Below, piece by piece: positions 10,546 through 19,373 of a DNA stretch of 64,000 nt. Every line of letters starts with the position of its first letter. The first letter of the stretch is position 1. Source of the DNA: Cryobacterium psychrophilum. Its GTDB lineage: Bacteria > Actinomycetota > Actinomycetes > Actinomycetales > Microbacteriaceae. The stretch is taken from positions 3,224,001-3,288,000 of the forward strand of contig NZ_SODI01000001.1 in NCBI RefSeq assembly GCF_004365915.1, written 5' to 3'. The translations under genes were made by a program, and so were the position numbers. Under the pieces are notes generated by a model. That model saw only the letters and a list, made by a program, of their open reading frames with translations, made no database searches and was not told the origin of the DNA.

Positions 10546-13143
10546 CTAACTTTCCAACACGGTGGCGAACACAATGTCGGTCACGGCTAATTCGCTGCCC
10601 TCGACAAAAATCAGTTCATCGATCCGACCCACTGCCTTGAGATCAGCGGCGGCCAGCGCAAGCAGGCCGACCTCCGGTGTCGTTCCCCTTATTACAGCAG
10701 ATGAAATGTCGGTTTTCGGGGAGGCTTTGGCATCGGTCTTTCCGCGCCGGATGCCGGTGAGGGCTCGGCTGGCCAGATCGAGCAGCGCGATGTTGCCGCG
10801 TGAGGCACCGGCGTCCTCCGAGATGAGCTCGGAAACGATCGGCCAGGGGGCACGGTGAATGGATTCGTCGTTCGTCCATGACCAAGCTTCCTCGGTGGCG
10901 AAAGGCACGAAGGGCGCGAAGAGGCGAAGGAGCGTCGAGAGGGCGGTGCGCAGCGCAGCGACGGCCGAGTCCCTGGCCGCCCCGGGCTCTCCGTAGGCGC
11001 GTTCCTTCACCAGCTCAAGGTAGTCGTCGCAGAACGTCCAGAAGAAGCTCTCGGTCACCTCGAGGGCGCGAGCGTGGTCGTAGTTCTCGAAGGCCTTGGT
11101 GGCCTGGCCTACGACGAGCGCGAGGCCGGCGAGCATGCTCTGGTCCAGCGGCTCTGACACCGGCGCGTCGGTCTTACCCTCGAAGGCGAGGATGAACTTG
11201 CTGGCATTGAGGATCTTGATCGCCAGGCGACGTCCGATCTTGATCTGCGTCGGGTTCTGCGGGTCGAAGGCCGCATCGGTTCCGAGGCGAGACGAGGCCG
11301 CCCAGTAGCGCACGGCGTCCGAGCCGTGCTTCACGAGCATGTCTGCGGGGGTGACGACGTTGCCCTTGGACTTGGACATTTTTTTGCGGTCGGGGTCCAC
11401 GATGAACCCGGACAGTGCCGCGTGCTGCCACGGTGAGGTTCCGTGCTGCTGTTCGGCGCGCAAGAGCGTGCTGAACAGCCAGGTGCGGATGATGTCCTGC
11501 CCCTGCGGGCGCAGCGAGTATGGGAACACCAGCTCGAACAATTCGGGGTCGCGCTCCCAGCCACCGGCCAGCTGCGGGGTGAGGGACGACGTGGCCCACG
11601 TGTCCATCACGTCGACTTCGCCGACGAAGCCGCCGGCCTGCCCGCGCTGGTCCTCCGTGTAACCGGGGGCGGCATCCGAGGTGGGATCGACGGGGAGCAT
11701 ATCGCGGGTCGCAACGACCGGCGCATCGAAGAGGGGGTTGGCGTCGGCGTCGAGGGGATACCAGACCGGGAGGGGAACGCCGAAGAAGCGCTGGCGTGAG
11801 ATAAGCCAGTCCCCGGTCAGTCCATTGACCCAGTTCTCGTAGCGGACCTTCATGAATTCCGGGTGCCACTGCAGGTCGGATCCATGCTTGAGCAGGCGGG
11901 CACGCAACGCTTCGTCGCGGGCGCCGTTACGGATGTACCACTGGCGTGTGGATACGATCTCGAGGGGCTTGTCGCCCTTTTCGAAGAACTTGACGGCGTG
12001 CACGATGGGCTTGGGGTCGCCGACGAGCTCACCGCTTTCGCGCAGCAGGGTGACGATGGCGGCCTTGGCGCCGAAGACGGTCTTGCCGGCGAGCTGGGCA
12101 TACGCTGCCACGCCCGTCTCCGAGGTGATCACGTCGGGGGCGTCGGCGATGATGCGGCCGTCGAAGCCCATGATGGCGCGGTTGGGCAGGTCGAGTTCGC
12201 GCCACCAGACCACGTCGGTGACGTCACCGAACGTGCAGATCATCGCGATTCCGCTGCCCTTGTCCTTCTGGGCCAGGTGGTGGGCGAGTACGGGCACCTC
12301 AACGTCGAAGAGGGGCGTGCGAACGGTGGTGCCGAACAGGTGCGCGTAGCGCTCGTCGTCGGGGTGGGCGACGAGGGCGACGCAGGCCGGAAGCAGTTCG
12401 GGGCGGGTGGTCTCGATGTTGATGACCTCGCCGCCAGGCTGGTGGAAGGATACGCGGTGGTATGAGGCCGGCTGGTCCTTGTCTTCGAGTTCTGCCTGGG
12501 CGACGGCGGTGCGGAACGTGACGTCCCACAGGGTGGGCGCCATGGCCTGGTAGGCCTCACCGCGCTCAACGTTGCCGAGGAAAGCGAGCTGCGAGGTGAA
12601 CAGTGCCTCGTGGCCGATCGTGCGATAGGTCTGGTTCCAATCGACGCTCAGCCCGAGGGTGCGCCACAGCTCTTCGAACTGCTTCTCGTCCTCCTTGGTC
12701 AGCACCTCGCACAGCTCAATGAAGTTGCGGCGGCCGATCGGCAGTTGGTCGGCGGCCTTGATGCTCTTGCCATCGCCGCCCTCAAACGGCGGTACGAGAT
12801 TGTCGACATAGGGGAGCGACGGGTCGCAACGCACGCCGTAGTAGTTCTGCACCCGGCGTTCGGTGGGGAGACCGTTGTCATCCCAACCCATCGGGTAGAA
12901 CACGTTCTTGCCGCGCATGCGCTGGAAACGGGCAACGACGTCCGTGTGCGTGTACGAGAACACGTGGCCGATGTGCAACGATCCGGAGGCGGTGGGCGGG
13001 GGAGTGTCGATCGAGTAGATCGACTCCCTGGTCGCGATCTCGCGGTCGAAACGGTAGGTGCCAGAGGCGTCCCACCTGCTCTCCCACTTGGCTTCGAGGC
13101 CTTCGAGGGCGGGCTTCTCGGGGACGCGGTCGACGTGGTTCAT
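10546..13143 (-). CDS. valS: Valyl-tRNA synthetase
   Basis: 865 residues from ATG 13143 with GGAGAG upstream; the frame stays open for 43 more codons but without homology-like sequence. Class I signatures are HIGH at 57-60 and KMSKS at 588-592. The WYIRNG and MDTWATSSLTPQ segments fit ValRS. It charges tRNA-Val and edits Thr misactivation through the CP1 domain. The length and lack of a clear long C-terminal coiled coil match the shorter actinobacterial form. First gene of an operon with an acetyltransferase and a small protein. Confidence 0.97.
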   Translation of the reverse strand: MNHVDRVPEKPALEGLEAKWESRWDASGTYRFDREIATRESIYSIDTPPPTASGSLHIGHVFSYTHTDVVARFQRMRGKNVFYPMGWDDNGLPTERRVQNYYGVRCDPSLPYVDNLVPPFEGGDGKSIKAADQLPIGRRNFIELCEVLTKEDEKQFEELWRTLGLSVDWNQTYRTIGHEALFTSQLAFLGNVERGEAYQAMAPTLWDVTFRTAVAQAELEDKDQPASYHRVSFHQPGGEVINIETTRPELLPACVALVAHPDDERYAHLFGTTVRTPLFDVEVPVLAHHLAQKDKGSGIAMICTFGDVTDVVWWRELDLPNRAIMGFDGRIIADAPDVITSETGVAAYAQLAGKTVFGAKAAIVTLLRESGELVGDPKPIVHAVKFFEKGDKPLEIVSTRQWYIRNGARDEALRARLLKHGSDLQWHPEFMKVRYENWVNGLTGDWLISRQRFFGVPLPVWYPLDADANPLFDAPVVATRDMLPVDPTSDAAPGYTEDQRGQAGGFVGEVDVMDTWATSSLTPQLAGGWERDPELFELVFPYSLRPQGQDIIRTWLFSTLLRAEQQHGTSPWQHAALSGFIVDPDRKKMSKSKGNVVTPADMLVKHGSDAVRYWAASSRLGTDAAFDPQNPTQIKIGRRLAIKILNASKFILAFEGKTDAPVSEPLDQSMLAGLALVVGQATKAFENYDHARALEVTESFFWTFCDDYLELVKERAYGEPGAARDSAVAALRTALSTLLRLFAPFVPFATEEAWSWTNDESIHRAPWPIVSELISEDAGASRGNIALLDLASRALTGIRRGKTDAKASPKTDISSAVIRGTTPEVGLLALAAADLKAVGRIDELIFVEGSELAVTDIVFATVLES

Positions 13144-13325
13144 GACTCTCCGGTTCGGTATATGCGGCACCGTGTCTTTGGTGAGGTGCCTGAACGTGCC
13201 CTTCCAATCTACCGGACGCCCCGTTGGGAGCGATATTCCCGATGAATCTACCAAACGAGACGACCCCAGCACCTCTTGCCTGGGGGGAGGCGGTCAAGGG
13301 GCCGGGGCCGTCGTTCGGAGTGGGG

Positions 13326-13353
13326 GACTCCACCTACAACGGTAGGGGGAGTC
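13326..13353. repeat. 12-bp inverted repeat in the valS / ABC importer gap
   Basis: GACTCCACCTAC (13326-13337) pairs with GTAGGGGGAGTC (13342-13353) with one mismatch across a 4-base loop. The 292-bp gap between the valS start (13143) and the importer ATPase stop (13436) otherwise holds only a weak short plus-strand frame. The hairpin may end importer transcription on the minus strand, although a T run is missing. Confidence 0.5.
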
Positions 13354-13435
13354 GCCTGACAAGAGGCTGGAAATCGCGGCACAAGTGCACCCAAAGCGAG
13401 TGGCACCCCAACGCCCGAGGTGGCAGCGGCCCTGC

Positions 13436-15115
13436 CTATCCGAGGGTCAGCGTCGGCACCGCGGCGAGCAACTGCCGCGTGTACGCCTGCGCCGGTGACC
13501 TGAAGATCTGCGCGGCGGCACCCGTTTCAACAATTCGACCGTTCTGCATCACGGCAACGCGGTCGCTCATATGCTGCACGACCCCGAGGTCATGGGAGAT
13601 GAAGATCATGCTCAGCCCGAGTTCGCGCTGCAGTTCGTCGAGCAGGTCGAGAACCTGCGCTTGCACGCTCACGTCGAGGGACGATACCGGCTCGTCGCAG
13701 ATCAGAACTCGAGGCCGGCCGGCCAGGGCGCGGGCGATGCCGACACGTTGTCGCTGGCCGCCGGAGAGCTGGAGCGGGCGTCGATCGAGCACGGTGCTGT
13801 CAAGACCAACACTGTCAAGCAGCTCGAGCACTCGAGGGCTCGACGTTCGTCGTCGGCCGCGCCCCTCGCCGGCGGCATCACGCATGATCTCCGCAACCGA
13901 GTGCCGGGGATCGAAAGAGCCGAGCGCGTCCTGGTAGATGGCGCCAACAGATGCCCTCCGCGGCCGCCGCTGCGCCTCGCTGAGGGCGCTCCACGGCTCG
14001 CCCATCACCTGGACGTTTCCGCGGTCGGCGGTGCTCAGCGCGAGCAGCAGGCGCGCCGTGGTGGTCTTGCCCGATCCGGACTCGCCCACGATTCCGAGGG
14101 TGGTGCCCTCGTCGAGGTGGAAGGAGACGTCGTCGACGGCGTTGACCCTGGTCCCGTCGGGCCGGGTGAAGGTCTTCACGAGGCCGCGAGCCTCAAGCGC
14201 AACCGTGGCTGCGCTGGGCGTGCTGGCTGAGCCGCGCTCCCGAACCTGCGGTGCCTCGGCCAGGGCGCCACCGGCGGGCACAGCCGCCGGTGGCGCCAGG
14301 CGGGTGCCCCGTGGCTTGTCCCCGGGAACCGCGGCGATCATGCGGCGCGTATACACATGCTGCGGGCTGCGCAGCACCTCCCGGGTTGGTCCACTTTCGA
14401 TCAGCTCGCCGTCACGCATCACCGCAACGCGGTCGGCGATCCGGCTCACGACCGCCAGATCGTGGCTGATCAGCAGCAGGGCCGTTCCGCGGCGCTTGAT
14501 GTCGCCGAGCAGTTCAAGGACCTGCGCCTGCACGGTCACATCGAGCGCGGTCGTGGGTTCATCGGCGATGAGTAGCGGCGGGTCAAGTGCGATGGCCGCG
14601 GCGATGAGCGCTCGCTGCCGTTCGCCGCCCGAGAGCTCTCCCGAGCGTTGCAGGACCCGCATGTCCGGTTCGGGCAGTCCCACGGCTGCGAGCAGCTCAA
14701 TCACCCGCTGTCTGCGGGCCGTGGCACCCATGCCGGTGTGCAGCCGCAGGGAATCCCCGATCTCGCGGCCGATGGGGCGCAGGGGGTCCAGGGAAACGAG
14801 GGCATCCTGCAAAACGAGTCCAATATCGCGCCCGCGGCGTTGTCGCCACGCGGCAGGGGACAGGTCGAGCACGGAGCGCCCTCCCAGCGCGACCTCGTCG
14901 GCACGCACCGTCGCGTTCGCGCCGGCAAGCCCCAGCAGGGTCCGCGCCGTCACCGACTTCCCCGAGCCGGATTCACCGACGATGGCGAGACATTCGCCGG
15001 CCGCAACCTGGAACGAGACGGACCGAACGACCGTGGCCCCGCCGAACGACACGCTCAGGTTGGCTACGGACAGGGGAAGCCCCGGCCCCTCACTCGGGCG
15101 ATTCACCGCGGTCAT
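13436..15115 (-). CDS. ABC transporter, fused tandem ATPase (peptide/nickel type)
   Basis: 559 residues with two complete nucleotide-binding domains in one chain. The first has Walker A GESGSGKS, signature LSGGERQR and Walker B LLIADEP. The second has [16 protein letters not shown] and VLICDEP. The linker carries oligopeptide-transporter C-terminal sequence, [11 protein letters not shown]. This is a fusion of the DppD and DppF subunits that drive a peptide, opine or nickel importer. It overlaps the upstream permease gene by 4 bases (ATGA). Confidence 0.95.
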   Translation of the reverse strand: MTAVNRPSEGPGLPLSVANLSVSFGGATVVRSVSFQVAAGECLAIVGESGSGKSVTARTLLGLAGANATVRADEVALGGRSVLDLSPAAWRQRRGRDIGLVLQDALVSLDPLRPIGREIGDSLRLHTGMGATARRQRVIELLAAVGLPEPDMRVLQRSGELSGGERQRALIAAAIALDPPLLIADEPTTALDVTVQAQVLELLGDIKRRGTALLLISHDLAVVSRIADRVAVMRDGELIESGPTREVLRSPQHVYTRRMIAAVPGDKPRGTRLAPPAAVPAGGALAEAPQVRERGSASTPSAATVALEARGLVKTFTRPDGTRVNAVDDVSFHLDEGTTLGIVGESGSGKTTTARLLLALSTADRGNVQVMGEPWSALSEAQRRPRRASVGAIYQDALGSFDPRHSVAEIMRDAAGEGRGRRRTSSPRVLELLDSVGLDSTVLDRRPLQLSGGQRQRVGIARALAGRPRVLICDEPVSSLDVSVQAQVLDLLDELQRELGLSMIFISHDLGVVQHMSDRVAVMQNGRIVETGAAAQIFRSPAQAYTRQLLAAVPTLTLG

Positions 15116-15978
15116 GCGTGACGCAACCGTCGCTCAATGCTGCGGCCGAGGACAGTGGCCGTGACGGCGGTCAGTACGATGAACAGCCCAGGGAAGAAAC
15201 TCATCCACCACGCAGACGTGATGTACGTGCGGCCCGCGGAGAGCATGGCGCCCCACTCGGCGGTCGGCGGGGTGGAGCCGAGGCCGAGGTAGCTGAGCGT
15301 GGCCGCCCAGACGATGGCCTGCCCAATCCCCAGGGTTCCGAGTACGAGCAGGGGCATGAGGGTGTTGGGCAGAATGTGGCGGGTCAGGATGGTGACGCGG
15401 CTGAGTCCCTGCACGGTGGCGGCCTCGACAAATGCCGATGAGCGAACGGTCAGAATCTGCGCTCGGATGATGCGGGCATAGCCGGGGGCGGTCGACAGGC
15501 CAACGGCAATCGTCGCCGTGGCGACCCCCGGACCAAAGATGAGGATGAACACCAGCGCGAGGAGCAATCCGGGAAAGGCGAACAGCACCTCGAGCAGACG
15601 GTTCACGGTGAAATCGACGACGCGGCCGAGCATCCCCGCAAGGACACCGAGCAGCAGGCCGAGGCCCAGGCCGATTGCCGTGGCAGCCGCGCCGATGAGC
15701 AGGGAATTGCCCGTGCCGTGCACCACGCGGGTGTAGATGTCCCGGCCGGACTCGTCGGTCCCGAACCCGTGCGCGAACGACGGGGACGTGAACGCCGACA
15801 GCGGATCGATGGCGAGGGGGTCACCGGGCGCCACGAGGTGCGGTACGAGCGCGGCGGCGAGGAGGAACAGGGCCAGCAGGCCGGTGACCGCCTCCACCGC
15901 GCTCACGCGCCGTGCCTCGACGCCCTGCTGGCGTCCCTCGGACGAGGCGACGCGTGCTCGAATCTCAAGTTCGCTCAT
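15112..15978 (-). CDS. ABC transporter permease, DppC type
   Basis: 288 residues from ATG 15978, which overlaps the stop of the preceding permease by 4 bases. A longer upstream frame is not needed. About six membrane segments are visible. The DppC hallmark [21 protein letters not shown] follows the first periplasmic loop, and the EAA-type loop near [20 protein letters not shown] contacts the ATPase. It pairs with the DppB-type permease encoded just upstream. Confidence 0.93.
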   Translation of the reverse strand: MSELEIRARVASSEGRQQGVEARRVSAVEAVTGLLALFLLAAALVPHLVAPGDPLAIDPLSAFTSPSFAHGFGTDESGRDIYTRVVHGTGNSLLIGAAATAIGLGLGLLLGVLAGMLGRVVDFTVNRLLEVLFAFPGLLLALVFILIFGPGVATATIAVGLSTAPGYARIIRAQILTVRSSAFVEAATVQGLSRVTILTRHILPNTLMPLLVLGTLGIGQAIVWAATLSYLGLGSTPPTAEWGAMLSAGRTYITSAWWMSFFPGLFIVLTAVTATVLGRSIERRLRHA

Positions 15979-16961
15979 GCGAGGCGCAATCGGGGGTCGG
16001 CGACGCGAGCGGCCACATCGGTGAGAACGGTCATCACAATGTAGGCGAGGGCCACGATCAGGACCACACCGACCACGACCGGAACGTCGCGCACGGTCAC
16101 CGCGTTGAGCAGGGTTCGGCCGAGCCCCGGCCGGGCGAAAATGGTTTCCACGACGACCGCTCCGCTGATCAGTGAGCCGAAGGCCCAGCCCGAGAGATTG
16201 ATGGCCGGGAGCGCGGCGTGGCGCAGGGCGTGAACCCAGCGCACTCCGCGTTCGCTCTCTCCGCGGGCCCTCGCCGAGAGCACGAAGGGGGACTCCAGCG
16301 CGGTGAGCAGGGACTCCCGCATGAGCTGGCCCAGAAAACCGGCGAGGGGAACGGCGAGGGTCACGACGGGCAGAACGAGTCCGGCCGCTCCCGAGGTGCT
16401 GATGGGCGGGACGAGGCCCCACCAAATGCTGAAGACCACAATGAGCGATGTGGCGAGCCAGAAATGGGGCAGCGCTGCCCCGACGATCTCAAGCCCGGAA
16501 CCGATCCGTAGCGCGACGACGCCGCCGCGCGTCGACCACGTGGCGAGCGTGAGCGCAAGCAGCCACGCGAGGGCGAGGGCGAGTATCGCGAGAAGCAGCG
16601 TTCCGCCGATCTGGCTCATGACGAGCGGTCCCACATCCATGTTGAGGGCATAGGAACGGCCAAGGTCACCGGTGGCCAAACGACCCAGCTGAGCGAGATA
16701 CTGCACGAGGAGCGGCTGGTCGAGTCCGTATTCGGCGCGAACTGCGGAGAGCGCCTCAGCGGATGCCTGCGACCCCGGCCCGCCGAGGATCGCCTGGGCG
16801 GGGTCCCCGGGGATCAGGCGCACGGCGAAGAAGGTGAGCGTGGCCACGAGCCAGAGCACGCCGATCGCACCGAGCGCTCGCACGGCCAGGCGCACCATGC
16901 CGGAGCGCGCCGCAACCAGTCGGGTGCCTCGAGTGTCATCGGGCGCCGTGCGGCGGAGCAT
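15975..16961 (-). CDS. ABC transporter permease, DppB type
   Basis: 328 residues. It begins with a membrane segment followed by FFAVRLIPGDPAQAILG, the conserved DppB/NikB N-terminal motif, and carries an EAA-type loop near SARARGESERGVRWVHALRH. It starts 3 bases after the binding-protein stop. With the DppC-type partner it forms the membrane channel of the importer. Confidence 0.93.
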   Translation of the reverse strand: MLRRTAPDDTRGTRLVAARSGMVRLAVRALGAIGVLWLVATLTFFAVRLIPGDPAQAILGGPGSQASAEALSAVRAEYGLDQPLLVQYLAQLGRLATGDLGRSYALNMDVGPLVMSQIGGTLLLAILALALAWLLALTLATWSTRGGVVALRIGSGLEIVGAALPHFWLATSLIVVFSIWWGLVPPISTSGAAGLVLPVVTLAVPLAGFLGQLMRESLLTALESPFVLSARARGESERGVRWVHALRHAALPAINLSGWAFGSLISGAVVVETIFARPGLGRTLLNAVTVRDVPVVVGVVLIVALAYIVMTVLTDVAARVADPRLRLA

Positions 16962-16964
16962 CGG

Positions 16965-18617
16965 CTACCGGTTCAGCCAGGCGTCATAGAACGTGGGAGT
17001 GGAGACCGTCGGCAGGGCGCGGGTCCCCTGGACGGCGGAACCGAGCAGGAAATGGTTCTGCTGGTCGTACAGCGGAAGGATGTAGAAGCCGCTGAGGATG
17101 AGGTCCTGGGCCTCGTTGTACAGTGCAGCCCGCTGGTCGGCATCGGACACCTGGGCGGCCTCGGTGAGGAGCTTGTCGATCCGGGGATCGTTGACCTGGG
17201 CGTGGTTGGCGAAGTACCCGCTCGGTGCGGGGACGATTCCCGCGGAGTCGTAGAGAATTCGAAGGACGTCCGGACCGACCTTGGTGTACGGAGCGCTCAC
17301 AGCGTCGTACTCGTTGGCGCCGAGCGCGCCGTACCAGCTCGACAGGTCCATGGGGGTCAGGAGCACGTCGAAGCCGGTCTCCTTCGCTGTCGCCTGGATC
17401 TGCTCGAATACGGACTGTTCTGCGGGGATCGACTGGTTGGTGCTCACCGGGAATACGACGGAGAGGCGAACGCCGTCCTTGACCCGATAGCCGTCGGAGT
17501 CCCTGGTGGTCCATCCGGCCTCGTCGAGAAGCTGATTCGCGGTGGAGGGGTTGTACTCGAACAGGTCGGGGCGCTCAAGGGCCATCGGTTCGACGCTGGA
17601 GAGCGCGGAGGTGGAGCGCTCGGCTGTGCCCTGGAACAGGCCGGAAACGGCGTCGTCGATGTTGGCCGATCGCACGAACGCTTCGCGCACGAGCGGATCG
17701 TTGAAGGGGGCCTTGCCCGAGTTCAGTTCGATGCGGTTCGACGCTCCGGGGCGCGGGGCGTCGAGGTGCGCGATCGTGTCGCTCGCCTGGGCCTGCGCGA
17801 TCGTATCGGGCTGGGCGTTGTCGATCACGTCGACCTCACCGGCCTGCAGGGCGGCGTAACGCGACGCGGAATCCGGGATGAAACGCCAGACGATCGAGTC
17901 GAGATATGCCGGCCCCGTGTTCAGGGCGTCCTCGGGCGGGGACGTGTAGTCGTCGTTGCGCACGAGTGTGATCGCGTTCTGCTTGACCCAGCTGTCCACC
18001 ATGAACGGTCCGGTGCCAACCGGCGCGGCGCAGTTGTCGTCCTGACTGCGCGCCAACGCGGTCGGAGACTCGATGGCGAGCCAGGGCTGCGACAGGGATT
18101 CGAGCAGCGCGCTGTCGGGTTCGCTCAGCACGAATCGCACCACGTTCGTGGAGACGGCCTCGGTCGCGGTGACCTTGCCGAGTGCGAGGTAACCGGTGGA
18201 GGAACCCGTCTCCGGATCCTGCAGGTGATCGACGTTGGCCTGAACGGCTGCCGCGTCCAGGGGGGTGCCATCGGTGAAGGACACGCCCGTCTTCAGGGTG
18301 AAGTCCCATGACAGCCCGTCGGGGCTTTCCTCCCACGAGTCCGCGAGCCACGGGATGATCGCGCCCGACGAATCACGGGAAACGAGGGCTTCGAGGAATT
18401 GCCCGCTGACGAGCGCTTGGGGATAGTTCCCGCCCACGTGGGGGTCGAGGCACGTCGGTTCCGCATCGCCGGAGGCGTAGGTGAGCGTGCCTCCGCGGAC
18501 CGGGTCGCCAACGGGCGTCTGGGGCGCCGTGCCGGAGCACGCGGTGAACAGAAGTCCGGCGGCGGCCACCGGGGCCACGAGTCGGAGGGTGCGGAGGAGT
18601 GGGCTCCGAAGAAGCAT
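16965..18617 (-). CDS. ABC transporter substrate-binding lipoprotein (SBP family 5)
   Basis: 550 residues. The signal peptide ends in LLFTAC with lipidated Cys27. The mature part starts RGGTLTYASGDAEPTCLDP, the opening strand of the peptide/nickel-binding family (SBP_bac_5), and contains WDFTLKTGVSFTDGTPLDA, the family signature. It captures a peptide or similar ligand outside the membrane and delivers it to the permeases encoded downstream. The ligand is not predictable. It is the first gene of a four-gene importer operon and is transcribed away from the 95-residue gene at 18813. Confidence 0.94.
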   Translation of the reverse strand: MLLRSPLLRTLRLVAPVAAAGLLFTACSGTAPQTPVGDPVRGGTLTYASGDAEPTCLDPHVGGNYPQALVSGQFLEALVSRDSSGAIIPWLADSWEESPDGLSWDFTLKTGVSFTDGTPLDAAAVQANVDHLQDPETGSSTGYLALGKVTATEAVSTNVVRFVLSEPDSALLESLSQPWLAIESPTALARSQDDNCAAPVGTGPFMVDSWVKQNAITLVRNDDYTSPPEDALNTGPAYLDSIVWRFIPDSASRYAALQAGEVDVIDNAQPDTIAQAQASDTIAHLDAPRPGASNRIELNSGKAPFNDPLVREAFVRSANIDDAVSGLFQGTAERSTSALSSVEPMALERPDLFEYNPSTANQLLDEAGWTTRDSDGYRVKDGVRLSVVFPVSTNQSIPAEQSVFEQIQATAKETGFDVLLTPMDLSSWYGALGANEYDAVSAPYTKVGPDVLRILYDSAGIVPAPSGYFANHAQVNDPRIDKLLTEAAQVSDADQRAALYNEAQDLILSGFYILPLYDQQNHFLLGSAVQGTRALPTVSTPTFYDAWLNR

Positions 18618-18723
18618 GTCGTCTCTTTCATCAGCGTGTCCGGCCGAGACAGGCGGGTTGCCAACATTCAGTGATACACGGGCCTGCGTCCATGATACGT
18701 GACACCGGTCGCGGGGATTTCTC

Positions 18724-18746
18724 GTAAAGGGGGGGGGGCTTTTTAC
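18724..18746. repeat. Ten-G homopolymer in a divergent promoter region
   Basis: A run of ten G (18729-18738) flanked by GTAAA and TTTTTAC lies between the divergent importer operon and the 95-residue gene. A candidate -10, TACTAT (18759-18764), serves the plus-strand gene. Such a run could slip during replication and change promoter spacing. Confidence 0.6.
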
Positions 18747-18812
18747 CGCCGTACTGCCTACTATGGGGATGTCTTAAGGAGCAAAAGCCCTCCAGACCAA
18801 GGGGAGACCGCA

Positions 18813-19100
18813 ATGCAGGCACACCGGCTGACCATCAACACGGACTCCTTCCACCTGCCGGCCGACTACGACGTGGCCGGGCTCAAGTCGGCGCTCGCCG
18901 CGGCAGCGCGACACGGCGGCGGGTTCGTTGACCTCGTCAGTACCTCCGGCACACACCTGGCCCTGCTCGTCACCCCCAGCTCGACCGTGAGATTCGAGGC
19001 CCTGCCCGACTTCGACGACCTCGACGTGTACGCCGCCCGTCCGCTTCTCCTGGACGGTGGCGCGTTCGCATTCTACGAAGAGGACTACGCGCTCGAGTAG
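18813..19100 (+). CDS. Small conserved hypothetical protein
   Basis: 95 residues with GGGGAG 9 bases before ATG 18813. No membrane segment and no named domain is recognised. The chain alternates short strands with a helix (VAGLKSALAAAARHGGGFVDL) and ends in an acidic FYEEDYALE tail. The phrase THLALLVTPSSTVRFE suggests a small alpha/beta fold. It lies between the importer operon and the T-box leader of ileS. Function unknown. Confidence 0.7.
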   Translation: MQAHRLTINTDSFHLPADYDVAGLKSALAAAARHGGGFVDLVSTSGTHLALLVTPSSTVRFEALPDFDDLDVYAARPLLLDGGAFAFYEEDYALE

Positions 19101-19123
19101 TGCGACCCGAGCCTGTCGTCGGC

Positions 19124-19129
19124 TAGAAT
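19124..19129 (+). promoter_or_regulatory. Candidate -10 box for the ileS leader
   Basis: TAGAAT lies 12 bases before the first paired bases of the T-box Stem I. A weak TGCGAC 17 bases upstream could be the -35. A start near 19136 would give a leader of about 240 nt. Confidence 0.45.
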
Positions 19130-19135
19130 CGGAGG

Positions 19136-19373
19136 AGAATGACTGTGATCCGGCCATCACCGGTGAGTCTTCGGCAGAACAGCAACCGTCCCCGGGCGGG
19201 CGCCCACTAGAGCCGAACGGGTCGGGCCCGTCACAGCCTATGAAGAAGCGGTCACTCCGGCAGGGTCATTCCTGAAGCGGGCAGTGGCAAGCGAGGTGGT
19301 ACCGCGGCGGCTCCCAACAGAATCGTTCGTCCTCGTGGCAAAGGCCAAGCGCCCGTCCACCAGGAGAACAATT
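19136..19373 (+). promoter_or_regulatory. T-box riboswitch (translational type) controlling ileS
   Basis: The T-box sequence AGGTGGTACCGCGG sits at 19294-19307, and CGAGG 19292-19296 pairs with CCTCG 19331-19335, the usual antisequestrator helix with its UGG bulge for the tRNA CCA end. A very short Stem I is formed by GACT 19141-19144 with AGTC 19166-19169, and its 5 prime internal loop contains ATC (19148-19150), an isoleucine specifier. In the alternative fold GGTGG 19295-19299 can pair with CCACC 19357-19361 beside the AGGAG ribosome site. There is no terminator, so control is probably at translation start: uncharged tRNA-Ile opens the site. Confidence 0.88.

Noticed and set aside
13242..13435. 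Plus-strand frame from ATG 13242, MNLPNETTPAPLAWGEAV and on, between valS and the importer.
   Set aside because: It runs antisense into the ATPase gene without a stop, has no domain look and only a weak, distant site. It is possibly a relic, but not supported as a gene.
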